NCBI GenBank assembly: GCA_030248135.1
Contig: JASANC010005241.1
Location: 1-64,000, forward strand
Source: Theristus sp. LFF4_11
Taxonomy: Eukaryota; Nematoda; Chromadorea; Monhysterida; Xyalidae
DNA: 64,000 bases
Direction of reading: 5' to 3'
A program made the position numbers and the translations under genes. This document shows, one piece after another, positions 36,126 to 53,219 of this stretch; the stretch's first letter is position 1, and each line of letters begins with the position of its first letter. The notes beneath the pieces were generated by a model, which ran no database searches, had not been told where the DNA came from, and was given only the letters and a program-made list of their open reading frames with translations.

Positions 36126-39100
36126 AATTTTGCATCCTGGTTTAAAACTGAAGCGTCACTCCACCATCTTTGACCAGAACCACGGTTAAAAAATGGTGGT
36201 TGGAATGTGTTGGGTTGTGTTCAAATTGGACTCACATTACAAATGGATAAAAGGCATCAGTGCAGGTTTTCTTGAAGGTCATTTTTTGTTGTCTTTCTGG
36301 TCTGTTTTTGGAAATGAAAAAAATTAGAGAAAACCGTTGCATACTCAAAAAAACTAAAAAAAATAATTGAAAATAGCTGCAAAAATGAGCTGGACCAATA
36401 TTGCACAGGTCGAAATAAAGAAAAGTAAACATAAAATAACGCAGTTCTCCCCACGAATAGAAAGTTTTACTGTAATAATTGAAACACAGAACCAAAACAA
36501 GACAAAAACAGATACAAGCGCAAAATTTTCGCAAAATAAAAACAGAGAAGAAACAGAACTCAAAAACATGCTAGCAAGAAATGATAACCAATTATACAAA
36601 GAAATGTTGGACAAGAAAAACGATAAAATAATGAATAAAACGAACTACACAAAAAGCGAAATAAAACTGTGCAATTCAGCTGGTGCGAAATAAAACTTCT
36701 GAATGCAATTGTTACCGGTGGTTTTACATAAAAATCATAATTACACAATTAGAAAAATCAATAAAAACCAAGAAAACAAAAAAAGCTTCAATAGCCCTTC
36801 GTGAAATTTTTCCCACAGTAATACTACAATTAAACCAACAAAAAAACAGATACGACATTATTATTTGCTAACGAACATAAAGGTATTTCGCGTTAACTGA
36901 TGCAAGCCAAAGTTGAAATCCCAGATAATAAAATTATTTAAAAAAACTGGACACAAACTACCACAGCATCCAAGCAGGTCACATTTTTATACAGCGGCTA
37001 ACCACTAATCAAAACAAATTCAAACGAAAATATTAACAAAACACATCAACACCCCCTCAAAGATTGGCTACCCAAAACTGGATAGAACAAAGGCAAGGAG
37101 AATCAGAAACAAAAACAAAATTGTAACCATGTTTGTGAAAAAATTGGTTCGCTTAACTGTTTTTTTTAATCAGAAAGCAAAAGAATATGCAAAAACATGA
37201 CAAACCGAAGTTCTTATAATAACGGATCAAAGCGAAGTTTTTGGCAAGTGGTATTTTTGTCAAGAATGTCTTGTTTTTTTAAATTTTTTTCGGAGACAAA
37301 ATTTCTGACAAAAACACGCTGAAACACAACACAAAATTCAGGGCAAGAAATGAAAACAGATGAAACAAAAGGACACAATGAGACACTCCGCTCTTACCAG
37401 TGTCTGAAAAAACGTGAAGAATCATGCTAAAAGTACAAAAAAATCCTTCAGCACAATTCCTTGTGTGTTTTGTTGTGTAATCTTTCACGCATACATATGT
37501 CCGTATAGTAACTTTCATCTTTTTGAAATCGTGAAAATAAATCGCAGACGAAGAACAACCGAAATTGAATACAAGAAAAAGAAATTCAGCAAAGAAATAT
37601 TGAAAAATATTGGTGAAGTTTGTATTTTTTTGGCATGGAGAGCAGAACAACAAAAAGTCAGCCTGTTTTCACGTTTTCACGCAGAAACAAACAAGAACAA
37701 ACAAACAAGTAAATCAATTTCGAAATCACATTTTCATTTCTTGTGAAAATAGACAAAAGAACAAAAAAGTCCAACACACTGTGTTGGACGCAAACTCTCG
37801 AGCTAAAAAATGTCGGAACGGTAATTTAGTTTTCTTTCGGCAAGCTAACGACCAAAAAAACGAAATAATGATCACAATTGAACGAGTGTTTTCTTGAATA
37901 CTCTTTATTATTTGTGGCTTGATCAACACATTCGCAACTTCAACGACAGTAAACGAACAATGAAAATAAACAGCAAAGAGAAACCCGTTGGATAGGTAAA
38001 GTTATTTCTTAATTTTAAAGTAAAAAAATTTTAAGATTAGTAAATTTCTGGACTCCCAACTGTAGCGCTTTCGTGTCCAACAAGTACTGTGATAATTCGA
38101 AGTATATTTCAACAGTGTGGGGTCTTGGCACGATCTCACTGAACACGACCCTGATCGTCGAAGAAGATAAAAAGCAGTAGTACACAAGCGCATAGTACGG
38201 GAAGAATTCCATTCACATTGTACTTTGGGTATTTATACAAACCTGAAACCCTGACGTCACCAAAGCAGAATCGTCGTGTCTAAATTCACATAAAGCAAGC
38301 TCAATGGAAGTCTGCGAAATCCACAATAAACAGCTTGCTCAGGGTTTCACACTTGCAAATTTGTAGGTCCTTCAAGGTTTCGGTGGCTAGTGAAAAAACA
38401 TAAAAAGAAATTACGCTTAAAAATGAAAAAAGCAAAGTGTGAAGTCACGGCCAGTGAAGTTTGCATAATTTCCAGGACGGAGTTAAAACAACAAGAAAAA
38501 AGTTCAAGAAGCAGAACAATTCACCAGATAATATGAACGAGTGAAGGTACACGGTATAAAAAACGTCCGAAAACGCCATGTGGTAGATTTCAATGTTAGT
38601 TTATTGCTGCGAAAAACAACAGGAACAAGCTTACAAACCGAAGACTATTCAAAAAAGAGTTAACTGACTAAACGACTAACTTTTTTCTACTGGATCATAA
38701 AGCCCTTTTGAAAAGTAACCAGATGTGACGAAACGAAACACAATTCCCAATTTATTTAAAAACCGTATTTGTATCAATTTAAACATCAGTTTTAAACTGA
38801 CAATTTCAACAACAAAAAGCAAACGCTTTTCCCGAAAGAACAGTGCATTTTTCTCACTCGGTGTGAAATATTATTATATCTTGTCGGTAAACAATACAAG
38901 CACGTTAAGCATAAAAATGTTGAACGTTGTGAGTTGACTATTTCACGAAATAATCTCGAAATCAATTGTGTGTCTTTTTTGTCAGCAAAGCCATGGATTC
39001 TGCTTATAGCCAGATTAGAAATTAGGACTTCGGACAATCTCCAAGTGTCGGTGCAAAACGCATTTTTTTAACCTGACCCAAATTTCCCCTTACTCCTGCA

Positions 39101-39333
39101 CGAAAAAAAACCACAAACAACAAATATTTGGCCGATCGCGAACAAAACCAAAGGAAAGCAACACATAACACACACTCAAACCAACCAAACAGTGAGAAAA
39201 AAAAACACTGTGGTACAAGAAAACGAACAACGCACACGAATTAGAAAAGTATGCACAATGAACGGTGAATATTGCGGGCGAAAATCGGCGCGAGCACGCC
39301 GGCGAGCGCACGAGCAGCGCCGGTGGCCGCCGC

Positions 39334-45433
<6,100 letters not shown>

Positions 45434-45719
45434 TTAAAAATTTCTCGCTCGTTTTTCGTCGTTTTTTTATTTCAGACGGTTCGCCACACGGTTTGCGCCA
45501 GAGCGAAATTCTCGTTTGAAATTTTTTGTCGGATTTTTCGTCGTTTTTGTTACCGTTTTCACACGACGGTTCCGGTTCGTAGTTGCTTTGTATTCCAGTT
45601 CTGTTGCTGAAAAAAATGAATTTGTAAAAAAAATTTTTGAATTAGTAAATGATCTTTTGTGCTTTCTCGTTTTGACAACAACGACGACAAAGCTCCGATC
45701 CAGTGCAGTACCGAAGGCG

Positions 45720-47460
45720 AAAGCAAATTTTCGAGAGGGGGGGGGGTGTCGTCACATGGGGGGGGGGGGGGTGCCGAAAATTTTTCAGTGGGGGGTGTCA
45801 GTCATGGTACAGTGACACCCCACCCCCCCCCCCAGGCGTGGGCAATGGGGGGGGGTGCACTATTGTAGAAAAATTTCTGGGGGGGTGCACACCCCCCTCC
45901 CCCCACCCATGATATTATTTCGCTTAAATTTTGAAGGAAAAAACGCTAAATTTTGCTGCAAAATCTTTGAAATTACAATGCAGAATATCAAGTTATCATA
46001 TATTCAGCTTATATCATGGGCTTTAGAGACAAAAAATCATGATTTTTGAGCAAAAGTTCATGATTTTTGGGTGGTCCGAGAAGATTTTTGGGGGTGTCAC
46101 TGTAACTTAGGTCCATGTAGGGGGCAGTACCGTGGGCCCAAAAAAATTTTCGAGGGGGGGGTATGGTACCGTGGGGGGGGGGGTGCCGACCAAAAAGTGA
46201 GGGGGGTCCAACCTATGGTAACGTGGGACCCCCCCATGGGGGTCCCATGGGGGGTGCATTTTTTCAAAATTTTCTGTGGGGGGTCCACCCCCCATGATAT
46301 TTTTTCGCTTAAATTTTGAAGGAAAAACGCTAAATTTTGCTGCAAAATTAGGGTTGGCAAAATACCGTTTTTTTCAAATCGTGGTAAAAAAACCTGTATT
46401 TTTACCGGTAAAATTACGGTAATTTTACCGGAAAAAAACGAAAGCCAAAAAGTTGTAAAAACCCACATACTTTTTGCAGCCGACTTTAAACTTGAACCAG
46501 GATTTGTGAAAACAACTTTCAGAATGCTTTGTTCAAATATCGTGCACCAACAAAGAAAATAAATTATGTTTGGACTTGAAAACCCAAAACGTCAGCAATA
46601 AATCGAACATTATCTTTTGCTCAATCGTTTATATTCCACCAATTATGCAGGAAAAAACCACAGCGTTTTCACCCTGACAGTCTTTGGTCACAATAGACGA
46701 ACACAATTTGCTGCAATAACGCGATTAAACCGAATTTAGAGTCAGTTCAGATCAAAAAGAAAACAAATCAGTAATTGTGTGAGAAAGACAATTTTGAGCG
46801 ACATTTGGAGTTTTTGAAATTTTCACCTCAGCTCGGCAGCTCCAGCCGATCCTTGCACCTCGCTTAACAGTTCTTTCAAAACATCAGTGTCAATTTCGTC
46901 ATCATATTTTTCTTGGTCACAGATTTTCTCATTTTCTCATCAAAAATGATATAAAAACTCAGGGTCCGAAATTGAAAAAAACCGGAAAAATACGAAAAAA
47001 AACGGAAAAATACAGAAACGGTCTTTTTCCCGTTTTTTTCAAGGCACCAATTTTTGCCCTGGTAAAAAAACGCGTATAAATACGTGTTTTTTACCGGTAA
47101 AAAACCGGTATTTTTACCATGCCAACCCTATGCAAAATCTTTGAAATTACAATGAAGATGGTCAAGTTATCATATATTCAGCTTATATTATGGACGTTAT
47201 AGACAAAAAATCTTGATTTTCGAAAAAATTTTTAGGGTGTGTAGAAAATTTTGGGGGGGGTCTCCGCCAGACAAAATTTCATGGCGGGTGTGCGGGGGGG
47301 GGCGTCGGCCAAATTTTCGAGGGGGGGTCCGATGGGGGGGGGTGCCCGGTTTTAGGGGGGGTGGCACGGTGGGCGCCCCCCCCCCCCCACCCGACGGTCT
47401 CTGGTGCTCTGGGGGGTGTACCCCCCCAGGCCCCCCCCCAAAAAATTTTTTTAAATCTAT
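45720..47460. repeat. G-rich / AT-rich modular array
   Basis: G runs of 6-14 bases mixed with GGTGCAC, GTGCCGA and GTACCGTGG motifs alternate with a conserved AT-rich module of about 170 bp that begins CATGATATTATTTCGC and includes TAAATTTTGCTGCAAAATC and TATTCAGCTTATAT. Module copy 1 is 45908-46080; copy 2 starts at 46291, is interrupted by the hAT-type element, and resumes at 47131. Fragments with poly-C runs continue on both sides of the LTR element (47460-47550 and 48860-49060). Assembly over such runs is error-prone. Confidence 0.7.
46349..47130. mobile_element. hAT-type MITE, 782 bp
   Basis: Bounded by inverted 11-bp termini TAGGGTTGGCA and flanked by a perfect 8-bp target duplication TGCAAAAT (46341-46348 and 47131-47138). 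The sister module at 45908-46080 preserves the empty site with one copy of TGCAAAAT. Eight-bp duplications and TAGGG-type ends are hAT features. Inside the ends lie repeated palindromes around TTTTTACCGGTAAAAA, likely transposase-binding repeats. No transposase frame, so it is non-autonomous. Confidence 0.9.
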
Positions 47461-47557
47461 CTCTATCAGACAGGTTTTTTCGGCTCAGCTATTATCTATC
47501 TAAAAAATTTTCTCAGCCAGCTATCTATTTAAAAATTTTTGTCTTCGAAGACATAAA

Positions 47558-47721
47558 GAAAGATATTTGAGTTGTTACGTAGTTTATTTGGGTTTGCTTA
47601 TTAGGATCGATGACACGACAACGACAATAATAAAAACAGACCGAACACTGATCACAGATCATCACAGCTTATATAGCCAATATAATGACATGTAATTACA
47701 CAGTTATCGCTATTCCCAACT
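47558..47721 (-). repeat. 3' LTR (164 bp)
   Basis: Identical to the 5' LTR base for base by eye. In element orientation it begins AGTTGGGAATAGC and ends ATATCTTTC. It contains a TATATAAG box and an AATAAA-type signal further 3'. The purine tract GGGGAGA lies directly upstream (47722-47728). Confidence 0.93.
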
Positions 47722-47924
47722 TCTCCCCAACAATTGAAAATGATTTATCACATATTTGATCGGAATTGTTGATTGATTGTTTTGTTGATTTGATTGGAAG
47801 ATTTGTTGATTTGATTTGACTGTTTTTTAATTGAGATTTGTTGATTTGATTTTTTGGTTGAAGATTTCCTTGTGTTTTCATTTCGTTTCGTCTCAACCGG
47901 TTCGTTTCATCACGCGCATCATTA

Positions 47925-48518
47925 CTATTCGTCGACGCCTCCTTCATCGCGCGGGCTGTGGTCGTAGTCGTCCTCCTCAGTTTTGCCGACGTCGTTTGTC
48001 GCTGTTCGAGGATACTTGGCCGGTTTGTTTCGTCGGTAGACTCTCGCAATCAACTGCTTTTCTGCGTCCGACATTCTAAACTGCGGATGCCAATTTCGGA
48101 ATCTTGCGAATTTTGGTGAATAGTTTTGCTGTTGTTGATTTTGCTGTCGCGTGTCGTGTCGAATGCGGGAACATCGACCGGTGTATTGCGTGTTCTGCTG
48201 CTGCTGATTATTGTGTTGTTGGTTGATTTGATTGTTGGCGAACTGGTAGTTCTCAATCTGATTGTAATGTTGCTGATTATGACCAAACTGGTCGCTGAAT
48301 TGCGGTTTGTAGTTGAAGTTTGTTTCGTGGTTTTCACGGCTCGTGTTTTGGTAATTCGGCTTGCTGCCGTTGTCTTTGTTTTTCTGCCGATCGTCGTCAC
48401 GGCTGTTCTTTTTCTTTTTGAAGTTTTCGCAGTCTTCGATTCCCTGGATTTTATCCACAATTTCTCGGAAATTGAGACCCTTGAATCTTAATCTAACGGT
48501 CGTGGGTTCGAGCCCCAC
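47925..48518 (-). CDS. Gag-like open frame of the miniature LTR element
   Basis: 197 codons on the minus strand, starting inside the primer-binding region, so the first residues (GLEPTTVRLRF) are antisense tRNA sequence. The protein is rich in Asn, Gln and Lys, has a lysine run and a basic Arg-containing segment near residues 120-150, and ends in an acidic tail. No zinc knuckle, protease or polymerase motif is visible. It could be the remnant of a nucleocapsid-like Gag region. Coding use is uncertain, but the frame is uninterrupted. Confidence 0.5.
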   Translation of the reverse strand: MGLEPTTVRLRFKGLNFREIVDKIQGIEDCENFKKKKNSRDDDRQKNKDNGSKPNYQNTSRENHETNFNYKPQFSDQFGHNQQHYNQIENYQFANNQINQQHNNQQQQNTQYTGRCSRIRHDTRQQNQQQQNYSPKFARFRNWHPQFRMSDAEKQLIARVYRRNKPAKYPRTATNDVGKTEEDDYDHSPRDEGGVDE

Positions 48519-48529
48519 GTTGGGCGCCA
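48486..48529 (-). other. Extended primer-binding site, tRNA-Lys(CUU)
   Basis: Directly next to the 5' LTR, the plus strand reads as the 3' part of tRNA-Lys(CUU) including its non-genomic CCA end: 32 bases match exactly (48498-48529), and TCTTAATCT (48486-48494), containing the CTT anticodon, also matches. A normal primer-binding site covers about 18 nt. Confidence 0.85.
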
Positions 48530-48693
48530 GAAAGATATTTGAGTTGTTACGTAGTTTATTTGGGTTTGCTTATTAGGATCGATGACACGACAACGACAAT
48601 AATAAAAACAGACCGAACACTGATCACAGATCATCACAGCTTATATAGCCAATATAATGACATGTAATTACACAGTTATCGCTATTCCCAACT
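48530..48693 (-). repeat. 5' LTR (164 bp)
   Basis: Upstream LTR in element orientation, identical to the 3' LTR. It should contain the promoter (TATATAAG near 48638-48645 on the minus strand). It is followed without a gap by the primer-binding site. Confidence 0.93.
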
Positions 48694-51600
48694 ATAAAAT
48701 GAGTCAATTTTTGACCAAAATTGACCATTTTTGCTCGTAATTCTTAAAAATTTCGCTAATTTAAGTAAAATACGCGTTTATACTTGATTTTTTGTGTATT
48801 TTTAGCATTATTTTGCTGTTTTTATAGCTTTTTAGCGTTTTAGCTATCTATCTATCAAAATTCAAAATTTTGACCCCCCCCCCAAAGTCACATGCCCCCC
48901 CGCGGCCCCCCCAAAATTTTCCAGCTATCTATCTATCTAGAAAATTTGCTCCAGCTATCTATATCGCCCCCCCCCAACCCCTCGGCTCTGGAACAACTAT
49001 GGTGGGGTGTCTGGCAAATTTCGAGGGGGGGGGGTGTGGATGGTCCAATGCAGAACAACACGAAACCCCACATGATAAGAATTTTATACGGGAGGCGAAT
49101 GATTGAAGAAGCCGAGCTGAATCGTGGGACGCGCGGCAGCGCAGACTGCAAGGCACTGGGTTCCGGTTGTGACCGCAGTCACCGTAAAAGGGTTCAGCCC
49201 GCAAATAAAAATCCTTGTGTCACACTTTTCTATCTGTGTCATTCTTAAATAATATTTGGTCTTTTTCATGCCCTTCGGGCATTTTTCCCCGAACTTGTCA
49301 AACAAAGAATTTTCATCGTAATTTCGATTTTCTCCAAGTTAAAAGATAAGGCTGATCGGTTCTGATTTTTGAAACGAAAAACATATAACTCATCATTTAA
49401 CTCTGTTTTTCATAGCTGCAAAATTGCAACTGTTGTTAAAAAAACCCGCCGTCAGATGAACAATCGGACCGTTAAAAACAACAGGGACCCCACATAACCA
49501 AACCGAAACAGATGGCTTGCCCATAACGTTACACTATCGTGGGGCGACGAGGGGGTGTAAGCGGACGTTTTTACATTCAGCAGAATCATTGCCGTTATTA
49601 TTATTCGGAATAGAACACAAAGCCGAATGTACAACAACGAGTGACACTGTTGCTGAATTGCTATCTATTTTCAATTTTTTGCTTGTGCGTTTTCCTAGTT
49701 TTTCAACCGGTGGTGTTGTGGTGCGTTATGTTTGTTGTGCTGGTAGTTTGCGCCAGATGTTTGAGAGAAAACATGGCAACAACGGGAATTCGGTGGGCAA
49801 TAACAGTTTTCATTGAAAGAGCAGAACGCAGAACACTGGATGATTGAAAAAATGTCTGTGTAGTACGAGAAAGCAAACGACAGAAAACCCGCAAAAGCTG
49901 GCAACACATGCACAGAATAAACAGCAAACAATCAAACCAAAAAAACTGCTGTGCTGCTGGGGGACCGGGCCGGCAGGGTACGAGAAAAACATGAATGAAT
50001 GGCGTTGAGAAAATGAGATGATTTTTCTGAAAAAGTAACCAGATTTTACATCAGAGTAAGGGAGAACAAACGCTACAGGATTGAAATTGAAGGCCATCAA
50101 TATTCAGAATTGCAGCAGCAATATTCCATTTTGACACTTTTCAGGTTCCATCGAGCATTAATTTTTCTTATTTCGCGGTGCGCCACATTCCCGCGGGTCT
50201 CAAGTGTCGCTTTGCGGATTGGCGCACTCTAACGTAATCTTAGACAATATTGCTCCTGAGAATGTATCACTTTCATAGAACGAAAGAACTTTTTTTCTCC
50301 ATTTTGCAGTTTGATATCGACTTCATCGATAAGGAGTTTTTTGGTTTCTTCGATTTGCGAAACTCTGAATAATTCCAATAGCGCAGATATGACGAAAGAT
50401 ATCACGGAAAAAGCAAAACACATTTTCACAGCGCTTAAGGCCTGTTCATACTGACGTATGCTGTCGCATGTCGACGTACGTCAAAGGCCCGTCTTTGTTT
50501 TTTTTTTTGAAACACGCCCCCACCGATATCGAAAACCAGAAGATACAGAACTCCGGTGGGTTTGGGGAACGGACGGTTCACCATCCCACGGCGTCGTCAA
50601 TACCCTTGCCACGTGAAGGGGACAGCCTCTTAGGCCCGCTCTGTCCTGTCCGTGAACGATAACATTCAATAATACGTCAGAACGATCGGACCTTGATTCT
50701 CAAGGATTGCCGAGATTCGACCCAAAAAAGTTTTGCGTAAGGGGTTCATCAGATTAAATGACCATGGTGAGCAAAGCAGAGAATAGAAAAACAACAAAAA
50801 ACGAATGATTTTGATAACGTGATTGAATGTTTTTGCGAGCTAAGATTTCTCATTTGACGCATTTTCCAACAGATTTCCACAGTGCTCACTTCTATCATAA
50901 GTTTCGCCAGTAAATTTTCTCGATTTGAAGATTGAGCGAACGCGCAATGAGAAAAACAACAAATGGATAGCAATCCAACAATGATGAAAAAGGCTGAAAC
51001 GAAACCCTGAACACCAATGGCACAACATGAAGTTCGAAAACAACAGAAAAAGATTTATGTGCAGTCAATTCAAGCTGTTCGACTGATTTTGTTGACCATT
51101 TATTTCGACATGATTTCCCGTATTGAACCGGTGAACCATTTATTTTGTTCAAAACGGTCTGTTTAAAAAATAGCATTGATTAACGGCAGGAAAAAATCGT
51201 GAATTTATTGTTTCTGTTTTTTGCTATTATCTGCGCAAAGCGCAAAATGTTTTCGAATGAGATTTCCATTTTCAAAGCATTCGGCATTAAAAACACTACT
51301 TATATTTGAAAAAACGACTGGAGAACATTCGCAGTGTGATATTAGACATTCAAATTTTCCGGAACATTCAGGAAAGAAGGAACTGTGTGGAATCTGCTGG
51401 CCGCAAAATAGTAACGAACGGCAAGAAGCCATCGAAAAAGTTGAAACCGAGAAGCAAACAAAAAATCATCAGCGAATCACCCCGAAGTTCCCCATTTTTC
51501 ACCTGTCAGCTTCAGACCAATAAAATTACTGGCCGAATTAGAGGCGCCATAAAATAAAACAGTACAACGTGAGACGGAAAGAAACAAAACTGATACATAT

Positions 51601-53219
51601 ATCGGGGCTTCCTGTGTCAGAAAAACATGTTCACATGCACGTGAATACATCAATGTAATTGACACAACGAATATAGAAGAATCACGATATGATGCTCTTG
51701 GAATATGGTTGTAAAAAAGCTAGCACATAAAAATACAAGCTCTCTTTTGCATACTGATGCCTACCAACCAGTCAGAACTAGTCAGCTTCAAAACAGCAAA
51801 AAACAACAACAAACGAACAGCAGTTGCAGTTTCAAAGCAGACGAGCGTTCAATCATAAAAATTCTATCGCTTAATGTTTGTGCTGACACGTTGAGCGTGT
51901 CAGTCGGTTCGGCACAAAGACCATTGCATTTATGGGGATGTATCAGCGAGCACACCACACATACGACCGCTCTAAAGACGCATAGCAACCAACAAACACG
52001 TGTACACCGTGGCACCGTGGTATCTAGCCAGTTAGCCACGTCATACACCTCAGACCGTTCGAGACGTCTAAGAAAATCTATCCGACAAACAAGCTATATA
52101 TCTTTCGCCTTCAACTGCGTACGTCCACATTGAGAAAACGGGTAGGGTAACGAACAAATCCGCAGCAATTTCTGAAAGGTTCCAAAGGGTGCCTCCCAAA
52201 AGACCGTTACTGTTGTGGTGCTGACTGCATAAAGTGGCGCTGCTGCGTGGTATTGTGTGCATATTTGCGAACGACAAGTACACTGAGAGAATGGCAAGCA
52301 AAAGAGGCAAAAAGAAAAATGCTTGCTCGGCTTGGGCGCGTTTAAGCATATGGAAACAAGACGCACGAGCAAACTCTCAAAACTGAAACGAAAATGCGCG
52401 CGCGCCTGCTTTGCTTGCCTCTTGCCTTCGGTCTTACGGGACTTGTATAATGGTTCACTCCGTTGCACGGGGTTTTGGTTCACTACTTGCGCCCGCTCCA
52501 TTTCTCTTTTTTTCAGTTTCCAGCCAGCTACAGTGGCCAGTGTATTTGGTTCTATAGTCGAATACCAAAAGCAAAGCTGAAGCATACAGAAAGACCCTCT
52601 ATCAGTGCTGAAAACGCTTGGTAACGTGCGTTGAACTCGATGGCCACACAGTCACTCGATTTGTCTGGCTTATTGCACGCACAGTGGGTGTCTTTTTGAC
52701 TATATCGGTTAAATAAAGCGAGACTTTTTTTGTGACCAAAAATAGCAAAAAAACGCTGCAACACCCCGTCTTGAAACAGGTTTTTAAACATGACTTTGTC
52801 TCTGTTTATTTTTCCTTTGGAATAAGCAGCAATTTTGTTGGTGTTGCCTTTTCCATGATTTTTGCTGATTTTTTTCTGTTTCTTCTTCTAAGATATGTTT
52901 TCAGAAGAAACGTGAGCTGTGATCGTGATCTGACAAAATCTCAGGGCAGGGGCAAGGGCGAAGGAAACATGGTAAGAACAGTGTTTGAAAAAAAAGAAAA
53001 CGTGAAAGATAAGAAAATACCAGTAGATCTATGTTTCTATCAAACAAAAACCGATTGGTATGAATCTGCAATGCATGTGAACCAAAATACAGAATTATGA
53101 AAACGTTCAAATAAAAACAGCCCGAAATGAAGACACGCTGATGTGCTGAAAGAATGGAAATAATACAAACAAAATGAAACACAATCGTCAAAATATTAGC
53201 TATCTATTCTGTTTCTAAA
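48694..53219. other. Gene-poor region, unassigned
   Basis: The first 400 bp belong to the G/C-run repeat region (poly-C and poly-G tracts with CTATCTAT repeats). Beyond that no family is recognised. The minus-strand frame 50229-50429 has a hydrophobic leader-like start and a charged, protein-like body (66 codons), but no homologue is known to me. Long frames at 51705-52133 (plus) and 52094-52585 (minus) overlap each other and look like chance. Confidence 0.35.

Larger units (their letters stand above)
33654..39333. other. AT-rich spacer and probable long ELAV 3' region
   Basis: No gene is recognised. 33.7-36.1 kb holds the repeats listed separately. From about 36.2 to 39.3 kb the plus strand is strongly A-rich, meaning U-rich in a minus-strand transcript, directly downstream of the ELAV stop at 39334. 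This fits an extended U-rich 3' UTR, as is usual for ELAV genes. Open frames such as 34022-34360 (plus, 112 codons), 36367-36693 (plus) and 38015-38212 (minus) show no domain or splice support. Confidence 0.4.
47558..48693 (-). mobile_element. Miniature LTR retroelement (TRIM-like)
   Basis: An 808-bp interior sits between two identical 164-bp LTRs, in the order LTR, primer-binding site, one open frame, short purine tract, LTR, read on the minus strand. A perfect 5-bp target duplication (plus strand ATAAA, 47553-47557 and 48694-48698) flanks it. It lacks protease, reverse transcriptase and integrase, so it must be mobilised in trans. Identical LTRs imply a very recent insertion, or gene conversion. 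It lies inside the G-rich repeat region. Confidence 0.93.

Noticed and set aside
36367..36693. Plus-strand Lys/Asn-rich frame of 108 codons
   Set aside because: Its composition simply reflects the A-rich plus strand downstream of ELAV; no domain is visible.
48126..48491. Plus-strand open frame of 121 codons across the LTR element
   Set aside because: It is antisense to the uninterrupted gag-like frame and only open because of Asn/Gln codon bias on the other strand.
48486..48529. A genuine tRNA-Lys gene
   Set aside because: Only the 3' part is present, it includes the non-genomic CCA, and it abuts an LTR, so it is a primer-binding site.
49268..49290. Hairpin GCCCTTCGGGC as a terminator
   Set aside because: An intrinsic terminator is bacterial; this is eukaryotic DNA and a short palindrome is expected by chance.
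52094..52585. Minus-strand open frame of 163 codons
   Set aside because: It overlaps other long frames in AT-poor, unstructured sequence, has no recognisable motif and no splice support.
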